From the NCBI RefSeq assembly GCF_012689525.1, contig NZ_CP051514.1, positions 1,674,001 to 1,738,000 of the forward strand: a stretch of DNA of 64,000 nucleotides. The letters are read 5' to 3'. The stretch's first letter is position 1, and every line of letters starts with the position of its first letter. Positions 10,162 to 19,324 of this stretch are shown here, in pieces. This stretch comes from Paraburkholderia aromaticivorans. GTDB taxonomy: Bacteria; Pseudomonadota; Gammaproteobacteria; Burkholderiales; Burkholderiaceae. The translations under genes and the position numbers were made by a program. Under the pieces are notes generated by a model, which was not told the origin of the DNA, did not search any database, and saw only the letters and a program-made list of their open reading frames with translations.

Positions 10162-11940
10162 ATGTTCAAGAATGCGTTTGGAGTCGTGCAGAAGGTCGGC
10201 AAATCGTTGATGCTGCCGGTCGCGGTCCTACCCGTGGCCGGACTGTTGCTCGGCCTCGGCGCGACCGACTTTCACGGTTACGTTCCGGCCATCGTGCTCG
10301 CGCTGATGAAGAACGCGGGCGACGTGATCTTCGGCAACCTGCCGTTGATCTTTGCGATCGGCGTCGCGCTCGGCTTCACCGAGAACGATGGCGTGTCGGG
10401 CGTCGCCGCGACGATCGGCTACCTCGTCATGACGGCAACCCTGGGCGTGATCGCCAAGGCCGAAGGCGTCGAGCCCGACACCATCATGGGCATTCCGTCG
10501 ATCCAGACCGGCGTGTTCGGCGGCATCCTCGCGGGCGGCCTGGCGGCATGGATGTTCAACCGTTACTACAGGATCACGCTGCCGGCCTATCTCGGCTTCT
10601 TCGCGGGCAAACGCTTCGTGCCGATCGTGACGGCAATCGGCGCAATCGCGCTCGGGGGGATTCTGTCCATCGTGTGGCCGCCGATCGGCGGCGCGATCAA
10701 GGCGTTTTCGCAGTGGGCGGCCGTTTCAGATCCACGCACCGCGGCGACAGTCTATGGCTTCGTCGAACGTCTGCTGATTCCGTTCGGCCTGCATCACATC
10801 TGGAACGTGCCGTTCTTCTTCGAGGCCGGCAGCTTCCTGGACCCAACGACCGGCAAGGTTGTTCACGGTGACATTAACCGCTTTTTCGCGGGCGATCCCA
10901 CCGCCGGCATCATGTCGGGCGCGTTCCTGTTCAAGATGTTCGGCCTGCCGGCCGCCGCGATCGCAATCTGGCACTGCGCCAAGCCAGAGAATAAGGTCGT
11001 CGTCGGCGGCATCATGGTTTCGGCCGCGCTGACTTCATTCCTCACCGGCATCACGGAGCCGATCGAATTCGCCTTCCTGTTCGTTGCCCCGGTCCTTTAC
11101 TTTATCCACGCTTGCCTCGCGGCGTCGGCGCAGTTCGTTGCCAACACCTTGGGCATGCACATGGGATTCACTTTCTCGCAGGGCGGCATCGACTTCCTGA
11201 TGTTCAATCTGATCGGCAACAAGGCGACTCACGCGTGGTACGTGTTCATCCTGGGTCCGATCTACGCTGTCATCTACTACAGCGTGTTCCGTTTTGTGAT
11301 CAGCCGCTTCGACCTCAAGACGCCGGGCCGCGAGGACGATACAGTCGAAACAGCAGCAGTCGCCACGAGCGGGGTTGGCGGACGTTCGCGCGATCTCGTG
11401 CTCGCCTTCGGTGGCCGTTCCAACATCAAGAGCCTGGACGCCTGCATCACGCGTCTGCGCATCACGGTGGATAACCCGGCGCTGGTCGACGACCGCCGGC
11501 TCAAGGCGCTCGGAGCGGCGGGCGTGGTGCGCGTCGGCAACGGTGTACAGGCAATCTTCGGGCCGCTGTCGGAGAACATGAAGACCGACATGCAGGAATA
11601 CCTGAAGACGGCGGGCAGCGATGCCGATCTCGCCCCGGTCGGTATGCCTGCCGTTGAAGCCGCGTCTCCCGTTGCGGCGAGTGTGGCTTGCGCACCCAAC
11701 CCGACGCAGCAGGCAGCCCGTGCGGAGAAAATCCGCGCGGCGCTCGGCGGCGCCGCCAACATCCAGAAGCTTGAAGCGCTTGCTGCCACGCGACTGCGTG
11801 TCGTGCTGAACGACCCGTCCCGACTCGACACTGCGGCGCTGAGGGCGGCGGACGTGCCCGCAACCCAATCCTTCAGCACCGGCGAGTTAGACCTGATCGT
11901 CGGACTCGAGGCGGAAAGTGTGGCAGGCGCGATGCGATAA
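10162..11940 (+). CDS. PTS glucose/GlcNAc-type EIIC-EIIB permease with extra EIIB-like domain
   Basis: Inner-membrane sugar permease, 592 residues. EIIC (about 1-380) has the family signatures [11 protein letters not shown] and [11 protein letters not shown] first EIIB (about 405-470) carries the phosphorylated Cys428 in DACITRLR. A second EIIB-like domain (about 515-592) has AATRLR at the same point, so the active cysteine is replaced by Ala (about 541). It works with the upstream EIIA-HPr-EI protein to import and phosphorylate glucose or N-acetylglucosamine. No nagA/nagB genes lie nearby, so substrate choice stays open (NagE or PtsG). Confidence 0.9.
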   Translation: MFKNAFGVVQKVGKSLMLPVAVLPVAGLLLGLGATDFHGYVPAIVLALMKNAGDVIFGNLPLIFAIGVALGFTENDGVSGVAATIGYLVMTATLGVIAKAEGVEPDTIMGIPSIQTGVFGGILAGGLAAWMFNRYYRITLPAYLGFFAGKRFVPIVTAIGAIALGGILSIVWPPIGGAIKAFSQWAAVSDPRTAATVYGFVERLLIPFGLHHIWNVPFFFEAGSFLDPTTGKVVHGDINRFFAGDPTAGIMSGAFLFKMFGLPAAAIAIWHCAKPENKVVVGGIMVSAALTSFLTGITEPIEFAFLFVAPVLYFIHACLAASAQFVANTLGMHMGFTFSQGGIDFLMFNLIGNKATHAWYVFILGPIYAVIYYSVFRFVISRFDLKTPGREDDTVETAAVATSGVGGRSRDLVLAFGGRSNIKSLDACITRLRITVDNPALVDDRRLKALGAAGVVRVGNGVQAIFGPLSENMKTDMQEYLKTAGSDADLAPVGMPAVEAASPVAASVACAPNPTQQAARAEKIRAALGGAANIQKLEALAATRLRVVLNDPSRLDTAALRAADVPATQSFSTGELDLIVGLEAESVAGAMR

Positions 11941-11971
11941 GCGCCGTCGACAACCTCGCGCTCGACGGCGC
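11941..11971 (+). terminator. hairpin directly after the PTS genes
   Basis: Perfect 10-bp stem GCGCCGTCGA / TCGACGGCGC with an 11-base loop begins at the base after the stop codon of the EIICB gene. No T-run follows, so it may be a weak intrinsic terminator or an mRNA 3'-end stabiliser. Confidence 0.5.
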
Positions 11972-12108
11972 CTGCGCGCGCCCTTTGCGTCGTGGACAGC
12001 AGGAAGACGGTGACGTAGACGACTCCAGAGATCGCGCTCAGCCACCAGTCGTCGCCGGCAGGTCGATACCCGCCGCCACAGCCTGACGTATCGAACAGGG
12101 AAGCTGCC

Positions 12109-13752
12109 ATGACGATATGGATTGCGCGACTGTTGAGTGCCAGCCTCGTCGTCAGCTTTCTGGCGGGCTGTCAAAAACAACCGGATCAACAGGCTCAGAC
12201 TCCGACGCCGGCAGCCTCGGCGGCGGCGCAGCCTTCTGCTCCTGCGTCGGCAGAGGTAGCCGCGCCCCCCCTTCCCGCCTCGGCAGCTCCGGCTCCGGCA
12301 TCAGAATCCCAGCCTCAGGCCCAGCAATACCCGCCGGAAGAACTCGAGGCGCTGGTCGCGCCCATCGCGCTCTATCCCGATTCACTGCTGTCTCAGGTCC
12401 TCATGGCGTCGACCTATCCGCTCGAAGTCGTGCACGCCGCACGCTGGATCAAGGCGCATCCCGGCCTCAAGGGCGACGCTGCAGTGAAAGCGGCGCAAGA
12501 TCAGCAGTGGGACGTCAGCGTCAAGTCCCTGGTTGCGTTTCCTCAGGTGCTGCAACCTATGAACGACAAGCTCGACTGGACTCAGAGGCTCGGGGACGCG
12601 TTCCTCGCCCAGGAAAAAGATGTACTTGCCGCCGTGCAACGATTGAGGATCCGCGCGCAACAGGCTGGAAACCTGACAACGAACCCACAACAGAAAGTGA
12701 TTGTCGAAGCGCCCCCGGCCGGCCAGGGCGGACAAGCGGTCCAGGCGCCACAGAGCATCGTGCGCATCGAACCGGCCAACCCGCAGGTCATCTACGTGCC
12801 CTCGTACAATCCGACGACCGTCTATGGCGGCTGGAGCGCCCCGGCCTACCCGCCGACCTACTGGCCACCGTATCCGGCGTACTACCCGGGCGCCGCGCTC
12901 GCGACCGGATTCGCGTGGGGTTTGGGCATCGCCGCTGCGGGCGCGATCTTCAGCGATTGCAACTGGAACAACGGCGACGTCAACGTGAATGTCAACCGGG
13001 CCACGAACATCGACCGCAACTTCGACCGCAGCAAGGTGGAGGGCGGCAAGTGGCAGCACGACGCGCGGCACCGTCAAGGCGTCGCCTACCGCGACAATGC
13101 GACACGCGACAAGTACTCGCGCGGCGCACAGGGCGCCGACGCGCGGGGCGACTATCGCGGACGCACCAGCGTGGCCGATCGGAGCGCGACTGGCAACCCG
13201 GGAGCCGGCAACCGCACGGGACGCGCGAATAACGCGAATGTCGCGAACCGCACCGGTGGAGCGAATACCGCGGGTTTGGGCAATCGGGCCAACACGTCCG
13301 GGCGTGGCGGCGCAGCCGGTAATCGCGCACAAGCGGCCGACCGTAGCGCAGCAGCCGGCAATCGCGCGCGAACGGCCAACCGCAACGCAGCAGCCGGCAA
13401 TCGCGCACAAACGGCCGACCGCAACGCCGCCGCCGGCAATCGCGCACAAACGGCCGACCGTAACGCCGCCGCCGGCAATCGCGCCCAGGCATCAAATCGA
13501 AGCGCGGCAACGAGCAATCGCACCCAAACGCCCGCTCGTGCCGGTGCAATGAGCGCTCAGACCGGTCCTACGGGCGGCGGCTACTCGGGCGGTGGGCGCG
13601 ACTCGGCATTCCAGGGCGTCGGCGGAGGCGCGAACGCGCAGCGCGACTACAATCGCGGGCGTGCGAGCGTGCAGTCCTCGGGCGGTAACCGCGCGGCCGG
13701 TGCAGGGGCGAGCGGTGGTGGCGGCGCCCGAGGCGGCGGCGGCCGGCGTTAA
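12109..13752 (+). CDS. DUF3300 lipoprotein, copy 1
   Basis: Predicted lipoprotein of 547 residues. The signal peptide ends in a lipobox (SFLAGC), then a Pro/Ala/Gln-rich linker. The DUF3300 domain is at about 80-250 (ELEALVAPIALYPDSLLSQV, YPLEVVHAARW, NPQVIYVPSYNPTTVYG). A low-complexity basic tail holds six 13-residue repeats and ends in Gly-rich GGGGARGGGGRR. Ribosome site AGGGA precedes ATG 12109. It is followed 11 bases later by a DUF2950 gene; the same pair recurs at 28341-30701. The function of DUF3300 is not known; an envelope or surface role is inferred from the signal and tail. Confidence 0.85.
   Translation: MTIWIARLLSASLVVSFLAGCQKQPDQQAQTPTPAASAAAQPSAPASAEVAAPPLPASAAPAPASESQPQAQQYPPEELEALVAPIALYPDSLLSQVLMASTYPLEVVHAARWIKAHPGLKGDAAVKAAQDQQWDVSVKSLVAFPQVLQPMNDKLDWTQRLGDAFLAQEKDVLAAVQRLRIRAQQAGNLTTNPQQKVIVEAPPAGQGGQAVQAPQSIVRIEPANPQVIYVPSYNPTTVYGGWSAPAYPPTYWPPYPAYYPGAALATGFAWGLGIAAAGAIFSDCNWNNGDVNVNVNRATNIDRNFDRSKVEGGKWQHDARHRQGVAYRDNATRDKYSRGAQGADARGDYRGRTSVADRSATGNPGAGNRTGRANNANVANRTGGANTAGLGNRANTSGRGGAAGNRAQAADRSAAAGNRARTANRNAAAGNRAQTADRNAAAGNRAQTADRNAAAGNRAQASNRSAATSNRTQTPARAGAMSAQTGPTGGGYSGGGRDSAFQGVGGGANAQRDYNRGRASVQSSGGNRAAGAGASGGGGARGGGGRR
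13312..13545 (+). repeat. six 39-bp tandem repeats inside DUF3300 gene
   Basis: Six in-frame copies of a 39-base unit encoding variants of AAGNRAQTADRNA, at 13312, 13351, 13390, 13429, 13468 and 13507. The middle copies are nearly identical and the last is divergent. The period is a multiple of three, so copy-number change would alter tail length without a frameshift. Confidence 0.85.
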
Positions 13753-13763
13753 GGAGATCGACC

Positions 13764-14678
13764 ATGAAGGGACTATCGCGCATCAGGCTCGCCCTCGCCG
13801 GGTTCGGAAGTTCGATGATCATCGTGCTTGCCATCGGCCTTGCATCGATGCCGGCCATGAGCGCGCAGAAGTTCTTCCCGACACCTGAAGCAGCGATGAA
13901 CGCGTTTGGAACGGCAGTGGCCGACAACGATCAGCAAGCACTGAGGGCTTTGCTCGGCGCCGATTTCCGCCATGTGATTCCTCCGGTGGGCGCAGAGGTC
14001 CGGGACAAGTTCCTGAGCGAATGGCAGGCGTCCCATTCGATACAGGCGACCGACGACGACCATGCCCGCATCGCCGTGGGCAACGAGGGCTGGACGCTTC
14101 CTATTCCGCTTCTGAAGACGCCACAAGGCTGGCGATTCGACATGCGCGCAGGCGCCGATGAAATGGATGTTCGCCGCATCGGACGGAACGAGCTCGCAGT
14201 GATCCAGACGATGCTTGCCATCTGCGATGCCCAGCGGGACTACGTGTCGACATATCACGACGGCAGGAACGTCTACCTCTATGCGGACAAATTCGAAAGC
14301 AGCCCGGGAAAGCACGACGGACTCTACTGGCCGACCGTGCCCGACGAGGCACCGAGCCCTCTCGGGCCAGCCTTCATGACTGCAGGCGCACGCAATGCGG
14401 CGGAGTCCGGCTACTACGGGTATCACTATAAGCTGCTGCGCGCCCAGGGATCCCATGCGCCAGGCGGTGCGTACGATTACATGGTGAATGGCCGGCTATA
14501 CGGCGGTCTTGCCGTTATTGCGTGGCCAGCCCGTTACGGCGAAACAGGCATCAAGAGCTTCATGGTCAGTCACGACGGCCAGGTGGTTGAACGAGACCTG
14601 GGTCGCCGTAGCGCGAAGAAGGCTGAGGCGATGACGTCGTTCGATCCCGGACCCGGGTGGGATAAGGTGTCTCCGTGA
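13764..14678 (+). CDS. DUF2950 secreted protein, copy 1
   Basis: Predicted periplasmic or secreted protein of 304 residues with an N-terminal signal (cleavage near AMSAQ). DUF2950 spans most of the rest, with typical segments FFPTPEAAMNAFGTAV, GRNELAVIQTMLA, DGLYWPT and GAYDYMVNGRLYGG. AAGGAG lies 8 bases before ATG. It is 11 bases after the DUF3300 gene and almost certainly cotranscribed. Its paralogue is at 28341-29306. The function of the family is not established; the constant pairing suggests the two products act together in the envelope. Confidence 0.85.
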   Translation: MKGLSRIRLALAGFGSSMIIVLAIGLASMPAMSAQKFFPTPEAAMNAFGTAVADNDQQALRALLGADFRHVIPPVGAEVRDKFLSEWQASHSIQATDDDHARIAVGNEGWTLPIPLLKTPQGWRFDMRAGADEMDVRRIGRNELAVIQTMLAICDAQRDYVSTYHDGRNVYLYADKFESSPGKHDGLYWPTVPDEAPSPLGPAFMTAGARNAAESGYYGYHYKLLRAQGSHAPGGAYDYMVNGRLYGGLAVIAWPARYGETGIKSFMVSHDGQVVERDLGRRSAKKAEAMTSFDPGPGWDKVSP

Positions 14679-14864
14679 ATTGACATCATGCCGCCGGGAC
14701 AGGTCACCCACAGGGTTTCCCAAAAGCCATCCCACTAGAACTGCGAGCGGCCAATAACCAGGTGTTCAAAGGAAATATGCAGCGTCGTGCGGTCTTCTTT
14801 TGCAACAGGCGTAGCGCTGAGAACAAGCGGCGATGTCCGCACCCACTCCGCTGGAGGTCATACC

Positions 14865-15122
14865 ATGTCTAAATGGGACCGTCGATTCACCGGGCTTGTA
14901 ATCGCGATGTTTCTAACGGCTTCGACCGGAACGTGCTGGGCGACGGAGCAGACGCAACAACGCCGCGCCGGACGCGATGTTCGCGAGGAGACTCGCCAGG
15001 GTGCGCGACACACCAAGCAGGATTGCCGCGCCGCCAATCAGCAAAGCAATTCGCAATGCCGGCAGGACAAGCGGCACACCAAGGAGCACGGGCGAGAGGC
15101 GGCCCGAAACATCAAGTACTGA
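14865..15122 (+). CDS. small basic secreted protein
   Basis: 85-residue product with a signal peptide ending CWA-TEQ, then a highly charged segment rich in Arg, Lys, Gln and Ala with two cysteines and pairs such as ETRQGARHTKQ and KRHTKEHGREA. GGAGG precedes ATG 14865 by 8 bases. No family recognised. A broken relative appears to lie at 15985. Periplasmic location is inferred from the signal. Confidence 0.6.
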   Translation: MSKWDRRFTGLVIAMFLTASTGTCWATEQTQQRRAGRDVREETRQGARHTKQDCRAANQQSNSQCRQDKRHTKEHGREAARNIKY

Positions 15123-15381
15123 GTCTGGCTTGACGCGTCATCATCAAACCGAGCACCTCTTATGCACTATGCAATGATATGTAGAGCAATGAAGTTTGCA
15201 ACAGAATTCCGGCGGCGTCGTTGAAGACTCGTTGGTCAATACGGTTATCGCAGCCTCATTGTTTCAAGCGTAGTAAACACATTCGATAGCAACTCATGCC
15301 TGCATTCGTCTATTAAGCGCGCGGCGCAATGTTCCATGAACAGAGACTGCCAGGCCCGATCACCCGCACCGGAGCACTTCC

Positions 15382-15885
15382 ATGCTTAACCAACTCGCAT
15401 TCCTAACAGTGTGTACCGCGGCGCTGTTGCTCGCGGGTTGCACCGAGCCGCACCGGCAGGTCGAAGCGGGTGCAGACCAGTCCGTACTTATCGGCCGGTT
15501 GGGTCCACCCAAGGAAACTTACGATCTGCCGAACGGCGGCAAGCGGCTGATGTGGCCGACCCAGCCCATGGGTACGACGACAACCGCAGCCGACATCGAC
15601 GCTTCCGGCAAAGTGCTAGTTGTTCGACAAGTACTTCAGGACAATGAGTTCCATCGCGCGGAGATAGGTAAGTGGACCCGCAACGACGTGCTCGTCAACT
15701 TTGGCCGCCCCTTCGAAACCGCCTACTTCAAGCGAACGAATCGAGAGGTCTGGTCATACCGGTACCTGGAGAACAACATCGAACATCTGCTCTACCACTT
15801 CTACTTCGATGATCAGGGCATCCTGCGACAGACGCAGAGACAGCCCGATCCGAGATTCGATCCCAGCATGCGCAACCGGTTCTAG
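15382..15885 (+). CDS. lipoprotein of unknown function
   Basis: 167-residue predicted lipoprotein (ALLLAGC lipobox). Two similar modules follow, each with a glycine-containing RLGPP or NFGRP motif, a Trp/Tyr-rich strand and an acidic turn, which recalls the SmpA/OmlA (BamE-like) fold (LIGRLGPPKETYDLPNGG and VLVNFGRPFETAYF). A GGAG site lies 7 bases before ATG. Flanked by about 260 bases without a gene on the left. Probably transcribed alone. Confidence 0.7.
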   Translation: MLNQLAFLTVCTAALLLAGCTEPHRQVEAGADQSVLIGRLGPPKETYDLPNGGKRLMWPTQPMGTTTTAADIDASGKVLVVRQVLQDNEFHRAEIGKWTRNDVLVNFGRPFETAYFKRTNREVWSYRYLENNIEHLLYHFYFDDQGILRQTQRQPDPRFDPSMRNRF

Positions 15886-15984
15886 CGACAAGCCTGTGAT
15901 CTCTGTCAGGTCGATGCGTTTGAGGTTAACCGCTACCGGCATCCGCGAAATCTATCGGCACTCGTTCCACTCCAGGAGATCAAT

Positions 15985-16211
15985 ATGAACTGACGCCGCG
16001 TACTTACTTGTTCGTCTGTTGCCTACGTGGTCCTTTCGCTCCTGTCGACGCCTGTGGCATTCACTCAAACCGGCGTTGCAGCGACCAAGCAGATGCAGGA
16101 CACTCAGCGCAAAGCCCACCAGAAGGCTCGCGAGTCAAAAAGCAACGCTCGGCAGAGCACGGACGTCCCGGATCAAAAAGAACGCCAAACCAGCGTCCGA
16201 AGCTCAATAAG
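15985..16211 (+). pseudogene. small secreted-protein gene with stop at codon 3
   Basis: An excellent ribosome site (AGGAG, 6 bases) precedes ATG 15985, but the third codon is TGA. Read through, the frame gives a hydrophobic signal-like stretch (CSSVAYVVLSLLSTPVAF) and then a charged Lys/Arg/Gln-rich tail like that of the protein at 14865-15122. A single TGG-to-TGA change would explain it. A GTG at 16027 could restart, but without a ribosome site. The 3' end is uncertain. Confidence 0.45.
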
Positions 16212-16334
16212 TGCCGCACACACCGACCGTCGGCGGCCGGGCTGAAGCGCGTCCAGCACCGCCTCGTGGCGAGCAGGCGCGACGCGCGTCGTCCGTCCTG
16301 CCCTTGCCGCTTTCTCCTGATGCGATCGGGCGAA

Positions 16335-17116
16335 TCACCCCATGATGTGTACCCCTCCGTCGACATATAACGTCTCGCCCGAGAGACGTCGCGCATACGG
16401 CGTCGCGAGAAAGGCACAGGTGCACCGACGTCCATGATGTCGACCAGCTCGCCGAGCGGTGCGCGTTCGGCCGCTTCTGTCAGCAGAAGGTCGAAGTCCT
16501 TCAGGCCCGATGCCGCGCGCGTCTTCAACGGGCCAGGCGAGATCGCGTGTACGCGGATACCCTGCGGTCCGAGTTCATAGGCAAGATAGCGCGCGCAAGC
16601 TTCGAGCGCAGCCTTGACGGGGCCCATCAGGTTGTAGTTCGGGACGACCTTGTTCGCACCGTGATAGCTCATCGTGAACATCGAGCCTCCATTTTTCATC
16701 AAGGGTGCAGCAAGCCGCGCCATGCGCACGAACGAATGGCAGGAGATATCCATCGCGGCGCCAAACCCTTCAGACGAGCTGTTGAGCAGCCCCCCTTGAA
16801 GGTCGGCCTTCGGCGCCCACGCGATCGAATGCACCATGATGTCCAGATGATTCCATTCACTCGTGATCCGCCTGAATACGGCTTCCAGCTCTTCCTGGCT
16901 CGACGCGTCGAGCGGCATGAAAATCGGTGCGTCCAGACCCGTGGCAAGCGGTTCGACGTAAGGCTTCGCCTTTTCATCGGCGTAGGTAATGGCCAGCTCG
17001 GCACCCAGTTCGCGAAACGCCTTTGCGCAGCCATAAGCGATCGAGTGTTCGTTCGCAATACCCGTCACGAGCGCTTTCGCGCCTTTCAGAACAGGCTGTG
17101 GATGGTCCAGACTCAT
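16335..17116 (-). CDS. fabI: FabI-type enoyl-ACP reductase, frameshifted near its 3' end
   Basis: Enoyl-[acyl-carrier-protein] reductase (NADH) of the FabI class. It shows TGIANEHSIAYGCAKAF, the SYHGANKVVPNYNLMG segment with the Tyr-x6-Lys pair, and ISPGPLKTRAASGL. After DIMDVGA (about 16424) the frame shifts. The expected C-terminus (CAFLATPYARRLSGETLYV then DGGVHIMG and a stop at 16335-16337) is present in the next frame, as if one base were lost. In frame, translation would instead run to 16061. ATG 17116 has GGAG 7 bases upstream. Last gene of the DUF3141-pta-ackA operon, 30 bases after ackA. It is likely a second, non-housekeeping FabI; a base-calling error cannot be excluded. Confidence 0.75.
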
Positions 17117-17145
17117 CACAGATCTCCTTACACTCTCACGCCCGT

Positions 17146-18330
17146 TCAGTGAGCGCCAATCAGATTACGGGTGTGCCGCGCGATCATCAGTTCCTCATTG
17201 GTGGGAATGACCCATACGCTGACCTTGCTCGAAGGCGCACTGATGCGTGGACCGTCCGCAGCATTTGCGTTCTCGTCGAGCTCAATGCCACACCAGCGCG
17301 CCTTTTCACCGACGCGCCGGCGGATTTCCGCCGACCGCTCGCCGATGCCGGCAGTGAAGACCAGTGCATCGAGTCCATCGAGCGCGGCCACGAGCGATCC
17401 GAGTTCGCGCCCGATCCGGTACGTGTACAGCTCGATCGCGAAATGCGCGCGGGCGTCGTCGCTCGCGAGCAGAGTACGCATATCGCTCGATATGCCGGAC
17501 ACACCCAATAGACCTGACCGGCGATACACCAGGTCTTCCACCTCGCGGGCGTTCATGCCCAGTTCGTCGAACAGATACAGGATGACGCCGGGATCGAGAT
17601 TGCCGCAGCGCGTGCCCATCGGCAGTCCGTCTACAGCGGTAAAGCCCATCGTGCTCGCGACGCTGCGGCCTCCCAACATGGCGCACATGCTCGCGCCGTT
17701 GCCCAGATGGGCGACCACGGTGCGCCCATTCGCGGCCTCCGGTGAGATGTGCGGCAACGCTCTCGCGATGTATTCGTATGAAAGACCGTGGAAACCATAG
17801 CGCCGCACGCCTCGCGACGTAATCGACTCGGGCAGCGCGAAGGCGTGAGCGAGTTCCGCCTGGGTCGCGTGGAATGCGGTATCGAAACAGGCCACCTGAG
17901 GCATCGCCGGATTCTGCGTCGCGATGATGCGAATCGGCTTCAGATTGTGGACCTGATGTAACGGCGCGAGTGGTGCAAGCTTGTCGAGTTCGTCGAGTAC
18001 GTCGGTGGTCGCAAGCGCCGGTTGCGCGAAATGCTGGCCTCCATGCACGACGCGATGCCCCACTGCGATAAGGCGATTGCCGCCGCGATGACTGCGCAAG
18101 AACTCACCGATATAGGCAATCGCGCCTTCATGTTCGAGCCGCGCGCCAGCGCCCCACTCTTTGACACCGAGTTGTTCGCCGGACTGGTCGAACGCCAGGA
18201 ACCGGGGCGCGGAGAAAAGGCCTTCGATCTGGCCACGCAGCACCAGCGCCAGATCTTGCGACTCGGCATCGAAGGCGCTGAATTTGATGCTGGACGAGCC
18301 GGCATTAAGTACGAGAATGACATCGGCCAT
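17146..18330 (-). CDS. ackA: acetate kinase
   Basis: Acetate/propionate kinase, 394 residues, converting acetyl phosphate and ADP to acetate and ATP. It shows the phosphate-binding NAGSSSIKF near the N-terminus, GHRVVHGG, CFDTAFH, GFHGLSYEYI, VAHLGNGASMCA and GIGERSAEIR. ATG 18330 is chosen because GGTGA lies just upstream and the pta stop codon is 4 bases before it, so the two are translationally coupled. With Pta it gives substrate-level ATP, which fits the fermentative locus. Confidence 0.93.
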   Translation of the reverse strand: MADVILVLNAGSSSIKFSAFDAESQDLALVLRGQIEGLFSAPRFLAFDQSGEQLGVKEWGAGARLEHEGAIAYIGEFLRSHRGGNRLIAVGHRVVHGGQHFAQPALATTDVLDELDKLAPLAPLHQVHNLKPIRIIATQNPAMPQVACFDTAFHATQAELAHAFALPESITSRGVRRYGFHGLSYEYIARALPHISPEAANGRTVVAHLGNGASMCAMLGGRSVASTMGFTAVDGLPMGTRCGNLDPGVILYLFDELGMNAREVEDLVYRRSGLLGVSGISSDMRTLLASDDARAHFAIELYTYRIGRELGSLVAALDGLDALVFTAGIGERSAEIRRRVGEKARWCGIELDENANAADGPRISAPSSKVSVWVIPTNEELMIARHTRNLIGAH

Positions 18331-18334
18331 CGCT

Positions 18335-19273
18335 TCACCCCATGAGTCTGGCTTCTTCCTTGCGCATCCACGCCACCATCGACGCCACTGCACAGGATGC
18401 TAGCCGCGTCCTGACCGAATCCGCGCGACTCGTCAGAATGATCGGCACGCGCGCGCCGAGCACGATGCCCGCAGCATCCGCGCCCGCAAGAAAAGACAGA
18501 CTTTTTGCCAACATGTTGCCCGCTTCCAGATCGGGCACCATCAGCACGTTCGCGCGGCCGGCTACTGGAGAGTCGATCTTCTTGGTTCGTGCCGCTTCGA
18601 GATCGATTGCATTGTCGAGCGCAAGAGGGCCATCGACGAGCGCGCCCGTGATCTGATGGCGGTCGACCATCTTGCACAAGGCCGCAGCCTCTATCGTTGA
18701 TGGCACCTTCGGACTCACCGTTTCAATTGCCGACAGGATGGCCACGCGCACCTCAGGCATCTGCAGCGCGCGCCCAAGATCGATAGCGTTCTGCAGAATG
18801 TCGACTTTCTCCGCAAGCGTGGGCGCGATGTTGATGGCGGCATCCGTGATAATCAGCGCGTTCTCGTGCCCAGGCACGTCCATCACGAAACAATGGCTTA
18901 CCCGACGCGCCGTGCGCAGCCCCCGTTCGCGGCTCACGACCGCACCCATCAGTTCGTCCGTGTGCAGACTGCCCTTCATCAGCGTCTCCGCTTTGCCTTC
19001 GCGCACCAGTTCGACTGCCTTCGCCGCGGCGGCGTGACTGTGCGGTGCATCGACGAAGGCGAAGTCCGCGATATGCAGGTTCTCTTGCGCGGCGATCGCG
19101 CGGATGCGCTGCTGCGGCCCAACGAGAATCGGTATGATCAGCCCAAGCTCCGCTGCCTGAATCACCCCTTCCAGCGAGCTTCGATCGCATGGGTGCGCCA
19201 CTGCGGTGATGACTGGCTGTTGCGTACGGCAAAAGTCGATGAGCCGTTGGTACTTGTCATGCTCGCGATCCAT
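18335..19273 (-). CDS. pta: phosphate acetyl/butyryltransferase
   Basis: Short-form phosphotransacetylase/phosphotransbutyrylase, 312 residues, lacking the N-terminal DRTGG half of long Pta. Conserved segments include LMKGSLHTDELMGAVV, DAAINIAPTLAEKVDI and GARVPIILTSRADS near the C-terminus. It would make acetyl phosphate (or another acyl phosphate) from the CoA ester for the coupled AckA. Good GGAG site 6 bases before ATG. It lies 51 bases downstream of the DUF3141 gene. Confidence 0.9.
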   Translation of the reverse strand: MDREHDKYQRLIDFCRTQQPVITAVAHPCDRSSLEGVIQAAELGLIIPILVGPQQRIRAIAAQENLHIADFAFVDAPHSHAAAAKAVELVREGKAETLMKGSLHTDELMGAVVSRERGLRTARRVSHCFVMDVPGHENALIITDAAINIAPTLAEKVDILQNAIDLGRALQMPEVRVAILSAIETVSPKVPSTIEAAALCKMVDRHQITGALVDGPLALDNAIDLEAARTKKIDSPVAGRANVLMVPDLEAGNMLAKSLSFLAGADAAGIVLGARVPIILTSRADSVRTRLASCAVASMVAWMRKEEARLMG

Positions 19274-19324
19274 GAGATCTCCTTCGTGCCGGAAGCCCGG
19301 CTGGCTGGCATCGCTGTCAAGGAC

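Noticed and set aside
13312..13545. CRISPR-like regular repeats
   Set aside because: The unit is 39 bases with no spacers and is an in-frame protein repeat.
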